Shown here: positions 34,405-43,734 of the stretch, piece after piece
How positions within the stretch are numbered: the first letter of the stretch is position 1
Layout of the letters: every line of letters begins with the position of its first letter
DNA from: CAJBVG01 sp943372995
GTDB lineage: Bacteria; Bacteroidota; Bacteroidia; Sphingobacteriales; Sphingobacteriaceae
Reading direction: 5' to 3'
NCBI GenBank assembly: GCA_943372995.1
Contig: CALSAQ010000001.1
Location: 434,001-498,000 of the forward strand
DNA: 64,000 nucleotides
Notes under the pieces: generated by a model
The model's input: only the letters and a program-made list of their open reading frames with translations
Databases searched by the model: none
What the model was told of the DNA's origin: nothing
Program-made: the position numbers and the translations under genes

Positions 34405-36181
34405 GCGGAGTATATGTTTAGTGTTATTTTTTATAGCAAACTCATCATTAGCTCAGGTTGAAAAACAAGGCTATCCGCTTGAAGAATCTACAGAATTAGA
34501 AATGGAAAGTGTTGTGGATTATGAAGAAGTACACCAACGTTTCAAGAGTAAAATCTCCATCAAAGAATTTATTAACGATCCGAATATTTATTTACTCTTC
34601 ATAAATGAAAATCAACGTAAACAAATACAACAACATATCACAGAAACTGGATCAATTAAAGATTTATTAGAGCTACAAACACTCAGTTCTATTAGTTTTC
34701 ACGACTATCAGAAACTTTTAACTGTTTTATATATTGAAGAAAACGGCAATGGCTTGGCACATAAAACAAGCATTAGGTATCAGAATAGATGGAACTATCA
34801 AACTAAAAACAACAATCAAAATTACCCAAATACCTGGGGGCATTACGAATCCATAAAAATAAATTTCAAAAAGATAAAGATGGGCTTAGCCAGAGAGTTT
34901 GACATCGGAGAAGCAAGTTACTCCTCATATCTAATTGGCAAATACGATCATTTTTCATCATTTATCAATTACCAGCATAAAAACCTAGAATTGAATTTAG
35001 GTAATTACCAGGTTTTTCAGGGGCTGGGCTTACTCGTCGGACAAGGATACAACAACAGTTTTGGAAACGGAGGAATACAAAACACGATACAACAGCGATG
35101 GTTAGGTACCGCCAACCAAACTGAATACAATACATTCAAAGGAGTATACCTAAAAAATAGTATAGCAAAAATGGTCTACAGTTTTGCTTATTCTCAACAA
35201 TATACAGACAGTGGTACTAAAACTGGTTATCACAGAACATTGAATGAGCGCTCCAAAATGAAAACGATAGCTGAAAAAGAAATTATAATTGGACTGAGTA
35301 ATTTCAAAAGAAAATACACTCAGCATGTTCTATTATTAAATGAGATACATTCAAAAACTTTTGGTCTCTCCTATGCTCTTCAATACTTCTGGAGAAACAC
35401 TGTAAGCTTTACTGAAATCAGTGGGTATGAATCTCGTATTGCATACACAATTGGAACATATGCAATTTTTCAAAAGCAAATTCAATTATCATTGGCTTAT
35501 ACTCGTTATGAAAAGGGGTATGAAAGTCCATGGATGTATAAAACCGTTCAGACTATATCATTGGCTAAAGAAAAAGGGTTGGTGATGAGTCTATCAATCC
35601 CCTTAAAACACCAAATTAATTTACAATACAGCTATCGTTTTAGTATAAATGAAAACAAAAATCTTAGTGGTCAATCCAGCTATACTAATCATAATATTCG
35701 GGTAGATAAAGCATTTCATAAGCAACTGAACACAAGCTTAAATGTTCTCCTTCAGTATAATACACATAATGGTAAAAACGAAGAAGAAAACTATTTTACC
35801 GAGTATTTACTACGGTCGAGATTAGTGATACAAATAAAAAATAACGAGCAATTTCAACAGGAGTATCATGCATATCTCAGTTCTAATTTTAATGTTTATT
35901 CAAAATCAATAGTATATCAATTAAAATTTAAAAACAAAAAAAGTAAGTTTCTCTACAGTCTTGCATACTACGATGTACCTAGTAAGGTGGAACTATATTT
36001 AACCTTTTCAGACATTATCAGAAATAGAAATACACAAGCTGTGTACTCTACAGGAATGCGACAAAGTATTGGTATAGAATATAAATTACTTAAAAAAATA
36101 CACTTAAGCACATCCATACTATCTGTGCACGACGACCCCAAACCTATGTATAAACTAGTATGTAATCTGAATTATCCGTGA
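34370..36181 (+). CDS. outer-membrane-type protein with helix-hairpin-helix-like N-terminal region
   Basis: 603 residues from ATG 34370. Signal peptide about 1-29 (CLVLFFIANSSLAQ), a helical segment (about 50-125) with hairpin-like repeats around FINDPNIYLLFINENQRKQIQQHI and IKDLLELQTLSSISFHDYQKLL, then about 450 residues of beta-barrel-like strands. Proteins annotated as helix-hairpin-helix proteins next to comEC in Bacteroidota have this form. The ComEA-type helix-hairpin-helix binds DNA; here the canonical GxGxx turns are weak. It overlaps the previous gene by 35 nt and the next by 4. A start at 34334 is possible but would put 12 residues before the signal peptide. Confidence 0.75.
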   Translation: MQRDCVIRLINKRSICLVLFFIANSSLAQVEKQGYPLEESTELEMESVVDYEEVHQRFKSKISIKEFINDPNIYLLFINENQRKQIQQHITETGSIKDLLELQTLSSISFHDYQKLLTVLYIEENGNGLAHKTSIRYQNRWNYQTKNNNQNYPNTWGHYESIKINFKKIKMGLAREFDIGEASYSSYLIGKYDHFSSFINYQHKNLELNLGNYQVFQGLGLLVGQGYNNSFGNGGIQNTIQQRWLGTANQTEYNTFKGVYLKNSIAKMVYSFAYSQQYTDSGTKTGYHRTLNERSKMKTIAEKEIIIGLSNFKRKYTQHVLLLNEIHSKTFGLSYALQYFWRNTVSFTEISGYESRIAYTIGTYAIFQKQIQLSLAYTRYEKGYESPWMYKTVQTISLAKEKGLVMSLSIPLKHQINLQYSYRFSINENKNLSGQSSYTNHNIRVDKAFHKQLNTSLNVLLQYNTHNGKNEEENYFTEYLLRSRLVIQIKNNEQFQQEYHAYLSSNFNVYSKSIVYQLKFKNKKSKFLYSLAYYDVPSKVELYLTFSDIIRNRNTQAVYSTGMRQSIGIEYKLLKKIHLSTSILSVHDDPKPMYKLVCNLNYP

Positions 36182-38028
36182 GTATATTAAGAAACCAGCT
36201 AAGAGAAAATATATTTATCAGAATAATGTTAGCATTTATTCTAGGTATTGTTTTACATCAGCAATTCAGCAAATATATTTCTATAGGTCTAATTCTTTGT
36301 GTACTAATTACTCTTCTAATATTACTTGTTGTATTCTACTATCAATTATCGTATCGACATTCTATAACATTTAAACTTTACAACGGGCTACTTGTATTTA
36401 GTATTTGCATTTGTTTCGCATTTTGTTTAGCCTACTTTCAGGATTCTAGAAACCATCAATCATACCTAAATACAATTAATGAGAACGAATATCTTGTAGA
36501 AATTTGTAACGATGGACGAAAGACTAACTATTATACCATATATGAAGGAATAATACTTACTAAAGAATACACAGAAGCGAAGGTATTACTACAAATTATT
36601 GATGACACTGTACGTTTTTCTTATGGTGATAGGCTTAGAATAAGGGCTAAGCTCAAATCTATAGAAGAGCCAATACATCCAGGTCAGTTTAATTATAAAA
36701 ACTTCCTAGCTAACAAACATATCTACAAAAAAGTAATAGTTAGAAAAAATGAAGTACAACTAGTTAGTCGAAGAAGCACTTTCTCTATCTATAAATGGAG
36801 TATACACTGCAGAGAAAAATTATTATCGATACTCAGATCAAGCATTACTGATACAGAAAGCTATGAAATGGCATCAGCACTGTTATTAGGAGAGCGAGCA
36901 GAGTTAGATGATGAACTCATGAAAACATACAGTAATACGGGCACAATACATATCATTTCTGTATCTGGACTGCATGTAGGAATTATATTTCTAGTCATAC
37001 AATATTGCCTAAGACACATCCCATACTTAAAACATATATATATTCGGAGTACATTGAGTATTGTTATTATTTGGTTTTATTCGGTACTTACAGGTTTACC
37101 ACCATCGGTTATCCGTTCGGCAACCATGATAAGTTTTCATGTAGTGGCCAAAGCCATCAATAACAAAGTAAGTTCAATAAATCACGTAGGGGCTTCGGCG
37201 GTTATACTTTTAACATTTAATACAAATTATTTATTTGACATAGGATTTCAATTATCCTATCTGGCAGTATTAGGTATACTCTATTTGCAAAAATGGTTAT
37301 CAGAAATATATTACCCTTCAAATAGATTATTAAGACTGATATATGTCACCACTAGTGTATCTATTGCCGTACAACTATTTACATTACCATTTTGCTTATA
37401 CTATTTTCATCAATTTCCTAACTATTTCATACCTGCAAACCTTGTCGCAATACCATTCTCAAGTGTTGCATTATATGCAGCTATAGCTTGTTTAGTATTT
37501 TCCAACATTCCATACATGAATACTTTGATAGAATGGACTTTAGTATATAGCATAAAAGCATTAAACAAGTACCTTCAGTGGGTATCATCGTGGCCTATGG
37601 CGACTACAGAGTTTAGTCGATTTAATTTATTCGAAATCATACTCATCTGCATTATAATATTATTTCTGTTGATGTATTTAAAAGAAAGGCAATTTGTATT
37701 TTTTAAGTATGCTATAATAAGCTCTATACTCCTCACTATTCAGAACATGAGAGATGCGCACCAACATCATCATCTTTGGATTATCAAAGATAGGAACAAT
37801 GTATTTATAAGTATAGAAAACAAAAGAAACAGGGTACATTTTATCAAAAAAGGTATAAATGAGCGCCTACTTAACAAACAACTACAAATGTGGAAAAACT
37901 ATGAAAAGAAACATCAAAATATAGTATTAATTACACAGCCACATTTTAGTATAAAAATTGATACAATTACTTTGGACTCCTATAACAATGTAAAAGAGAG
38001 CGGATTCAGACGGATATGCATGCAATAA
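36178..38028 (+). CDS. comEC: ComEC/Rec2 DNA-uptake channel protein
   Basis: 616 residues starting with GTG. N-terminal helices and a DUF4131 domain (about 15-200), followed by the Competence domain (about 220-500) with the signature HIISVSGLHVGI and about eight membrane helices. ComEC carries single-stranded DNA across the inner membrane in natural transformation. The C-terminal part after the last helix (about 530-616) is too short for the metallo-beta-lactamase nuclease domain present in longer homologues. The GTG overlaps the preceding stop (GTGA), implying coupled translation with the outer-membrane protein upstream. Confidence 0.92.
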   Translation: MSILRNQLRENIFIRIMLAFILGIVLHQQFSKYISIGLILCVLITLLILLVVFYYQLSYRHSITFKLYNGLLVFSICICFAFCLAYFQDSRNHQSYLNTINENEYLVEICNDGRKTNYYTIYEGIILTKEYTEAKVLLQIIDDTVRFSYGDRLRIRAKLKSIEEPIHPGQFNYKNFLANKHIYKKVIVRKNEVQLVSRRSTFSIYKWSIHCREKLLSILRSSITDTESYEMASALLLGERAELDDELMKTYSNTGTIHIISVSGLHVGIIFLVIQYCLRHIPYLKHIYIRSTLSIVIIWFYSVLTGLPPSVIRSATMISFHVVAKAINNKVSSINHVGASAVILLTFNTNYLFDIGFQLSYLAVLGILYLQKWLSEIYYPSNRLLRLIYVTTSVSIAVQLFTLPFCLYYFHQFPNYFIPANLVAIPFSSVALYAAIACLVFSNIPYMNTLIEWTLVYSIKALNKYLQWVSSWPMATTEFSRFNLFEIILICIIILFLLMYLKERQFVFFKYAIISSILLTIQNMRDAHQHHHLWIIKDRNNVFISIENKRNRVHFIKKGINERLLNKQLQMWKNYEKKHQNIVLITQPHFSIKIDTITLDSYNNVKESGFRRICMQ

Positions 38029-38091
38029 TCTAGTTTTTTACTAAAAATTGTGCATTTTATCCTTAAATTCGTTTATCAATAAAATTTAAAG

Positions 38092-38781
38092 ATGAAAAAA
38101 ACAATATTACTGGGCATAGTATTAGTGCTAGGATTTCAAATTGGGGCAATAGCTCAAAACAAGGAAACTGCAAATCAGAAAAAAATTACTGAAGGAGTAA
38201 TTATTTACGACTTAAAATTAGATGGAGGGGCACAAGATGGGATGATGGCAGCAATGATCCCTACTGAATTGGTGATTAAGTTCAAAGGCACAAAATCTAG
38301 ATCAGAATTTGTTACTGGAATGTCGGAAACAGTTGCTATTACAGATTCTAAAGATGATAAAAGTGCGGTTGTACTGCTTGATTTTATGGGCTCTAAGTAT
38401 GCAATGAAAATTGATGAAAAGAAAATAATGGAGCAAAGAGCTGCAATGCCTAAGTATGAGATTGTAGACTCTAAAGAGACCAAACAAATTGCAGGATATA
38501 ATTGCACTAAAGCTTATTTAATTAATAAGGAAACTAACGAAGAAGTAATCGTGTATTATACAACAGAAATACCTTTTGCAGAAAACTCATTCAATGCTGA
38601 GTTTAGAGGTGTAAAAGGAATGCCTATGGAATATGTAGCTAAAATGCAAAATGTAAAAATGAGTGTTACTGTAAGAGAAATTAAAAAAGAAAAAATTCAA
38701 GACAGTATTTTCGCTATTCCAACGGATTACAAACAAGTAACTCAAGAAGAATTAATGAAAGAATTGAGCGGTGGCGAATAA
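38092..38781 (+). CDS. periplasmic DUF4412-like protein
   Basis: 229 residues with a signal peptide (1-21, ending AIAQ). The mature part is beta-rich and contains KQIAGYNCTKAYL, the pattern of DUF4412/GLPGLI-like Bacteroidota exported proteins, which have no proven role. The downstream GTG start lies inside its last codons, so both are co-translated. Lipid- or lipoprotein-binding is a guess from the LolA-like look of DUF4412 members, nothing more. Confidence 0.75.
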   Translation: MKKTILLGIVLVLGFQIGAIAQNKETANQKKITEGVIIYDLKLDGGAQDGMMAAMIPTELVIKFKGTKSRSEFVTGMSETVAITDSKDDKSAVVLLDFMGSKYAMKIDEKKIMEQRAAMPKYEIVDSKETKQIAGYNCTKAYLINKETNEEVIVYYTTEIPFAENSFNAEFRGVKGMPMEYVAKMQNVKMSVTVREIKKEKIQDSIFAIPTDYKQVTQEELMKELSGGE

Positions 38782-40633
38782 TTTCTCTGCAAAATCAATA
38801 TTAAAATATATATTATTTTGGATGCTTATTTTTAGCATTCAACGCTTTTTGTTTTTTATTTTTCATTACAGTCAATTACAAGAAGCTCCTATAAAAGACC
38901 TGTTGTGGATATTTGTTAAGGGAGTACGACTTGACTTATCCATGACAGGTTATTTTTTACTTATACCTGTACTGTTTTTATTATTCAATATTTTTATACC
39001 CAAACAATACAAGGCTATAGAAAGAATAATAGCGATATATACCTATATCCTGTTAGTGATTGTATTTTTATTGGGTATTATCGACTTAAGTATTTATAAA
39101 GAGTGGGGCACAAAAATTAATAGCAGAGCTGTAGAATTTTTAATACTCTCACCTGGTGAAGCCTTAGCTTCAAGCACTTCATCCCCATTACTATTATCAA
39201 GTATTATTTTCTTCTCACAATTAATCCTGTTTATTTTTTTATATAGAAAATATTTCAAGTTCGAAGTTGCATATAAAAACCACCCTATATTAAAATCCAT
39301 TTCAATTTTACTATACGCTTTTATATGTGTATTAATGTTAAGAGGTGGATTGCAATTGGCACCGATAAACCAGAGTGCGGTTTATTTCTCACAGTATCCT
39401 GCCATTAACCATGCAAGTTTAAATACCGAATGGAATTTAATGCATTCGGTAATTGAGAATCATTTTAGTAATGAAAACCCTTATGTATTTATGCCTGAAG
39501 ACAAAGCCACGGAACTAGTGAACTCTTTGTATACAGAACAAGCAACAGATACCAATGCCATATTAAAGAATACCAAACCGAATATTGTTTTTATCATTCT
39601 AGAGAGTTATACCTCAGATGTTATTGAGCACTTTGGAGGTGAAAAAGGTGTAAGCCCGAATCTAAATAGAATTGCCAAAGAGGGCCTATCATTTACTAAT
39701 ATTTACGCATCTGGTGATCGAACAGACAAAGGAATGATTGCCATATTAAGTGCTTTTCCAACTCAGGCGGTAAGAACTATTATACAACAACCCGACAAAT
39801 TTGAAAAACTTCCTTCAATACCAAAAACACTAGCAAAACATGGCTACACGAGCTCATTCTTTTATGGAGGAGAATCGGAATTTGCAAATTTCAAATCGTA
39901 TTTAATTTCTGCTGGTATAGAAAAGATAAAAGACAAAAACGATTTCGAAAGCAATCAAATGAATTCTAAATGGGGAGCACATGATGGTTATCTTTTTGAA
40001 AAAATGTTAGCTGAACTTCCAAAAGAAAAAGAACCTTTTATTTCTGTGGCTCTTACTTTAAGTTCACACGAACCATTTGAAATACCCGTTCCTACACCCT
40101 ATACTGCTGAAGATTTACCTTCTAAATTTAGAAAAGCTGCGCATTATACCGATCAATGTATTGGCGATTTCTTTGAAAAAGCAAAAAAGGAAAAATGGTA
40201 TAAAAACACTTTATTTATTATAGTTGCCGACCATGGCCATCGACTACCTAAAGAATACGAAAAAGCATACGAACTACGTAAATTCAGCATACCATTAATA
40301 TTCTACGGTGATGTAATTAGACCAGAATATTTGCAAAAGGAGATTAATACCATAGGCTCTCAAACAGATATTGCACATACCGTATTAAAACAACTGAATA
40401 TTTCTACTAAAGATTTTAACTGGTCGAGAGATTTATTTCAGAATGAAAGTAGTTTCGCTTTTTATACCTACGACAATGGAATAGGCTGGATAGACTCTAC
40501 ACAAAAAATTACCATGGATAATGTTAGTAGAAACGTTACCTCTTCATCTGGTGATACTAGCTTACAGCAAATGCGTTTAAATATGGCTAAAGCATATATG
40601 CAGAAAGTATTTAGTACATACCTCTCCTATTGA
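38771..40633 (+). CDS. LTA synthase-type sulfatase-fold phosphotransferase
   Basis: 620 residues, GTG start overlapping the previous gene by 11 nt. Five membrane helices in about 10-215, then an alkaline-phosphatase/sulfatase domain (about 265-560) with metal and nucleophile motifs FIILESYTSD (metal-binding E), GDRTDKG (T as nucleophile) and ADHGHRLPK (DH). Gram-positive LtaS and Gram-negative OpgB/EptA relatives move phosphoglycerol or phosphoethanolamine onto glycans or lipid A. In this phylum the acceptor is unknown; phosphoethanolamine-like decoration of lipopolysaccharide or glycans is likely. Its 3' end overlaps the convergent Nudix gene by 7 nt. Confidence 0.87.
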   Translation: MANNFSAKSILKYILFWMLIFSIQRFLFFIFHYSQLQEAPIKDLLWIFVKGVRLDLSMTGYFLLIPVLFLLFNIFIPKQYKAIERIIAIYTYILLVIVFLLGIIDLSIYKEWGTKINSRAVEFLILSPGEALASSTSSPLLLSSIIFFSQLILFIFLYRKYFKFEVAYKNHPILKSISILLYAFICVLMLRGGLQLAPINQSAVYFSQYPAINHASLNTEWNLMHSVIENHFSNENPYVFMPEDKATELVNSLYTEQATDTNAILKNTKPNIVFIILESYTSDVIEHFGGEKGVSPNLNRIAKEGLSFTNIYASGDRTDKGMIAILSAFPTQAVRTIIQQPDKFEKLPSIPKTLAKHGYTSSFFYGGESEFANFKSYLISAGIEKIKDKNDFESNQMNSKWGAHDGYLFEKMLAELPKEKEPFISVALTLSSHEPFEIPVPTPYTAEDLPSKFRKAAHYTDQCIGDFFEKAKKEKWYKNTLFIIVADHGHRLPKEYEKAYELRKFSIPLIFYGDVIRPEYLQKEINTIGSQTDIAHTVLKQLNISTKDFNWSRDLFQNESSFAFYTYDNGIGWIDSTQKITMDNVSRNVTSSSGDTSLQQMRLNMAKAYMQKVFSTYLSY

Positions 40634-41076
40634 TACCAATATTTCTGTATTACTAAATCTGCAACAACTTTATCTATAGGCAAGGTCATGCTATCCGCAT
40701 TAAACTCTTTCAATGTAATCCAGCGCAACGATTGCTGCCCGTTTGATTGATCTTTAAAATCGAAAACTTTATCAGACACAGGGAAATTATACTCTTCTAA
40801 ACTCTTTACCCTATAATAAATACTGATAATTTGACTATCGTTAAATGCAGATTTCTGATAGAAATCAGTAGTATAAACATGTTCCAGAACTTCCACTTTC
40901 AAATTACACTCTTCAATAAATTCTCTAAGTAAACAGTCCCTAGTACCCTCTCCTAACTCTAGTCCTCCACCAGGAAACTTAGTATGTGGGAAACCATAAT
41001 CGTATTCGTCGGAGACCAAAATCTCTCCACCTTCGTTAATTAAAATACCATATACGCGAACATTAAACTTATACAT
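40627..41076 (-). CDS. Nudix hydrolase
   Basis: 149 residues with a Nudix box GGLELGEGTRDCLLREFIEECNL in which the metal-binding REFIEE core (R, E, E, E) is intact and the usual penultimate Gly is Asn. Nudix enzymes hydrolyse nucleoside diphosphates linked to another group; the substrate is not readable. It follows the cation transporter gene on the same strand with an 8-nt overlap, which suggests one transcript. Confidence 0.88.
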   Translation of the reverse strand: MYKFNVRVYGILINEGGEILVSDEYDYGFPHTKFPGGGLELGEGTRDCLLREFIEECNLKVEVLEHVYTTDFYQKSAFNDSQIISIYYRVKSLEEYNFPVSDKVFDFKDQSNGQQSLRWITLKEFNADSMTLPIDKVVADLVIQKYWYQ

Positions 41077-42058
41077 TTTCTTTATAGTGTTTAGCGTTAT
41101 TCATTATTAATGTGCTATTCCATGATATCACTCTCTCTTGAGGGTGTTTACGCACTGGACAGTCGACTCCACAATAATTGCAGCAATTTTCTACACAAGG
41201 ATCTACATGAATAAATAGCTCCACATTATTTTCTACATTTTTCTTAATGAGTGATTCAATTTGCTCAACTTCATCGTGAACCCTAACTAAATCGTAATAA
41301 TAGGGTATTGTAACATGGCAATCGATGTGTAAATCGTGACCATATTTTTGAGTTCTTAAATTATGTACGTCAATCCATTCTGGTTTGCGTTCTTTTTCAA
41401 ATATGCTAACAATCGTATTGATAAGTGATTGGTCGACTTCATCCATTAAACCTGAAATAGATTTTCTTATTAAATGATACCCATTGTACAAAATGATAAA
41501 GCCTAATAATAAAGAAATTATAGAGTCTAATATGTAGATCTTCGTGCTTTGAATAATAATTAAGCCAACAATTAGTCCTGCACTGGTATAAGCATCGGTC
41601 ATTAAATGTTTACCATCTGCTTCAAGTGTAATGGAATTAAGCTTCTTCCCTTGTTTACTGGCAAAAAAACCAACACCAAAGTTTATTAACCCAGCGACAC
41701 AACTCAGATAAATACCATTTTGTATATGATTAATTTCTACTGGATGTAAAATTCCATCAACTGATTTATAGATAATATTTATACCTGCAAAAATAATGAG
41801 AGCACCTTCAAATCCAACCGCAAAAAACTCTATTTTACCATGTCCATACGGGTGATTACTATCTTTAGGTTGTGCAGCCAGATAGATACTATAAAATGCA
41901 AATGCGCCAGCTACTACATTAATTATGTTCTCTAATGCATCTGTATATATAGCATTCGATTTGGTAATAAAAAAGGCTACAAACTTAAGTACAGTAACAA
42001 GTACCCCAAACAAAAGTACTGAGGAAATAATTTGCAGACGTTTCTTTTGATTTTGCAA
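41069..42058 (-). CDS. cation diffusion facilitator family transporter
   Basis: 329 residues. Six membrane helices (about 10-200) with the CDF metal sites: DALENIIN in helix II (D41 and N45 region) and HLMTDAYTS in helix V (HxxxD), plus a C-terminal cytoplasmic domain (about 210-290) and a tail with a cysteine cluster CVENCCNYCGVDCPVRKH, unusual for the family. It exports Zn, Fe, Mn or related divalent ions by proton exchange. The start is TTG at 42058, because the in-frame codon 18 nt upstream is a stop and no ATG precedes the first helix. Confidence 0.88.
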   Translation of the reverse strand: MQNQKKRLQIISSVLLFGVLVTVLKFVAFFITKSNAIYTDALENIINVVAGAFAFYSIYLAAQPKDSNHPYGHGKIEFFAVGFEGALIIFAGINIIYKSVDGILHPVEINHIQNGIYLSCVAGLINFGVGFFASKQGKKLNSITLEADGKHLMTDAYTSAGLIVGLIIIQSTKIYILDSIISLLLGFIILYNGYHLIRKSISGLMDEVDQSLINTIVSIFEKERKPEWIDVHNLRTQKYGHDLHIDCHVTIPYYYDLVRVHDEVEQIESLIKKNVENNVELFIHVDPCVENCCNYCGVDCPVRKHPQERVISWNSTLIMNNAKHYKENV

Positions 42059-42109
42059 TGACCGATTTTTAATTTACTCTTGTAAAGATAAGTATTTTAA
42101 GAAAACCAA

Positions 42110-42556
42110 ATGTTCAAAAAAGAATTGATTGAAAAAATAAATGCTTCGTTACTACTTAAGGTCAACGAATTGAGTAGCGATATACAGTCGTTAATTGAAT
42201 CGAGGAACAATGATACCAAAAGTAGTGCAGGCGATAAATACGAAACGAGCCGAGAAATGGCTCAACTAGAGCTGAACAAACTGGAGAGTCAACTATCTAA
42301 AACTAAAATTTTGCTAAATGAACTGAAGAAGGCATCTAACTTAAAAAAGTATACACAAGTAGAGGCAGGCTCTCTCGTGTATACTAATACTAATATTTAT
42401 TTTATCTCTATTCCATTTGGAAAAATAATCTGTAATGGAATAGAAGTATTTGTTATTTCATCTGCCTCCCCTTTAGGCTCTGCATTATTACACAAAAAAA
42501 TTGGGGATGGTTTTACTTTTCAGAGCAATAACATCGATATATTAAACATCGAATAA
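42110..42556 (+). CDS. GreA/GreB-like protein (Gre-factor fold)
   Basis: 148 residues. A helical N-terminal half (about 1-85) with a GDKYET motif at the hairpin turn and a C-terminal half (about 95-148) with SSASPLGSALLHKKIGDG. The latter matches the FKBP-like domain of GreA (SPLxxALxGKxxGD). In GreA the acidic tip is GDxxEN with the D and E three apart; GDKYET keeps that spacing. Such genes are often mislabelled 3-oxoacyl-ACP synthase in the phylum. A role at RNA polymerase is therefore an inference. A likely -7 box TACTCTTG lies at 42075-42082. Confidence 0.65.
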   Translation: MFKKELIEKINASLLLKVNELSSDIQSLIESRNNDTKSSAGDKYETSREMAQLELNKLESQLSKTKILLNELKKASNLKKYTQVEAGSLVYTNTNIYFISIPFGKIICNGIEVFVISSASPLGSALLHKKIGDGFTFQSNNIDILNIE

Positions 42557-42566
42557 GCTCATTTTT

Positions 42567-43001
42567 TTACAAACCTTCGAAATAATATACATGATTATCG
42601 CTTCCGTCTACTTTTCTTAACCACATTTCTTTCGACGCTAATCTTTGAATATTATATACTGTTGTATCCGAATCGATGATAATTTTAACATCTTCATCAT
42701 CATTCATAAAATTCCAAGTTCCATCTTTAGTAGTTCTCACTGGAAATCCAAAGATATCTCCTTCTATGGTTTGAGTAAGAGTACCATTATTAAATACATT
42801 ATAGGTGTATGTAGAGCCACTTAAATCTTGAGTTACTCCATTCTTCTCGTATTTAATTAGGGTCCAGTTATTTGTAAATCTATCTTTTCTTGAGAAAACA
42901 GATACAATTGGATCATCATCTCCTTTTTGGCAAGATGGGAAAAGTGCTGAAACTGTTGCTAAAGCTAACAGTGCAACCAGATAATATTTTGAATTTTTCA
43001 T
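42567..43001 (-). CDS. lipocalin-like lipoprotein
   Basis: 144 residues from ATG 43001. A lipoprotein signal peptide ends FPSC, with Cys at residue 24. The mature protein shows NNWTLIKYEKNG, a run of strands, DGTWNF and a C-terminal MWLRKV near the end, the pattern of small lipocalin-like exported proteins in Bacteroidota. No ligand is implied. A longer start at 43046 would put 15 residues ahead of the signal peptide and is rejected. Its stop lies 11 nt from that of the convergent Gre-like gene. Confidence 0.75.
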   Translation of the reverse strand: MKNSKYYLVALLALATVSALFPSCQKGDDDPIVSVFSRKDRFTNNWTLIKYEKNGVTQDLSGSTYTYNVFNNGTLTQTIEGDIFGFPVRTTKDGTWNFMNDDEDVKIIIDSDTTVYNIQRLASKEMWLRKVDGSDNHVYYFEGL

Positions 43002-43114
43002 AAAACAAATATCCCTCCCATTGCTCATTATATTTTTATACTTCAATCAATAAAAGTTGTATATCTTACACATTATAAATTATATATTGGGAAATATTTA
43101 TTAGGTATAGAGAT

Positions 43115-43696
43115 ATGAGTAAATACTTAGGATTCGTTTTTTTAGTATTGTTGTCGTTAAACACTTCCGCACAAAACAAATCATTTGAATTACTATTAAT
43201 AGCGGGAGCAAATGCCTCACAGGTTAATGGTGATAAGCTCGCTGGGTTCGATAAATTTGGATTAAACGTAGGTGCAGGTGTTCGAAGAAGCTTTAGCGAA
43301 CGTGCAGCATGGCAAATAGAATTTTTATATTCAGAAAAAGGAAGCAAGGATGTGGTTACAAATACCAATCCTGTTCCTGATACCTTATTTCAATTCAACT
43401 ATGTTGATATCCCCATTATTTTCAGCTATAGGGTCTATAAAAATTTAGATGTAGAAGCTGGTATATTCAATAGTGTGAGAGTTAAAGCCCTGTACAGCGA
43501 TTTTATTAACGATTTCGACAGGAGTGCTGTAATTCGTCCGACCGACCATGGATTATGTTTAGGACTGAACTATCAATTGTTCAATAATTTTGATGTAAAT
43601 GCTAGAGTTAGCCAATCGGTATTCGATATAAATGCCACCATAGAAAGGTACTTTAATTTATACACAAGCCTAGGTATTCGTTACCGCCTTAAGTAA
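43115..43696 (+). CDS. PorT-family outer-membrane beta-barrel protein
   Basis: 193 residues. Signal peptide 1-20 (NTSAQ), then an eight-strand-type barrel with ASQVNGDKLAGFDKFGLNVG near the start and a final strand YTSLGIRYRLK. This is the PorT/outer-membrane-beta-barrel (OMP_b-brl_2) type. PorT of Porphyromonas is needed for T9SS, but the family is large and most members are of unknown role. Its presence fits the T9SS substrate at 56438 and the PorE-like protein at 15772. Confidence 0.82.
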   Translation: MSKYLGFVFLVLLSLNTSAQNKSFELLLIAGANASQVNGDKLAGFDKFGLNVGAGVRRSFSERAAWQIEFLYSEKGSKDVVTNTNPVPDTLFQFNYVDIPIIFSYRVYKNLDVEAGIFNSVRVKALYSDFINDFDRSAVIRPTDHGLCLGLNYQLFNNFDVNARVSQSVFDINATIERYFNLYTSLGIRYRLK

Positions 43697-43734
43697 AAAT
43701 TAGTATTTTAGTCGTTTACAAACCTAAGTATTGC

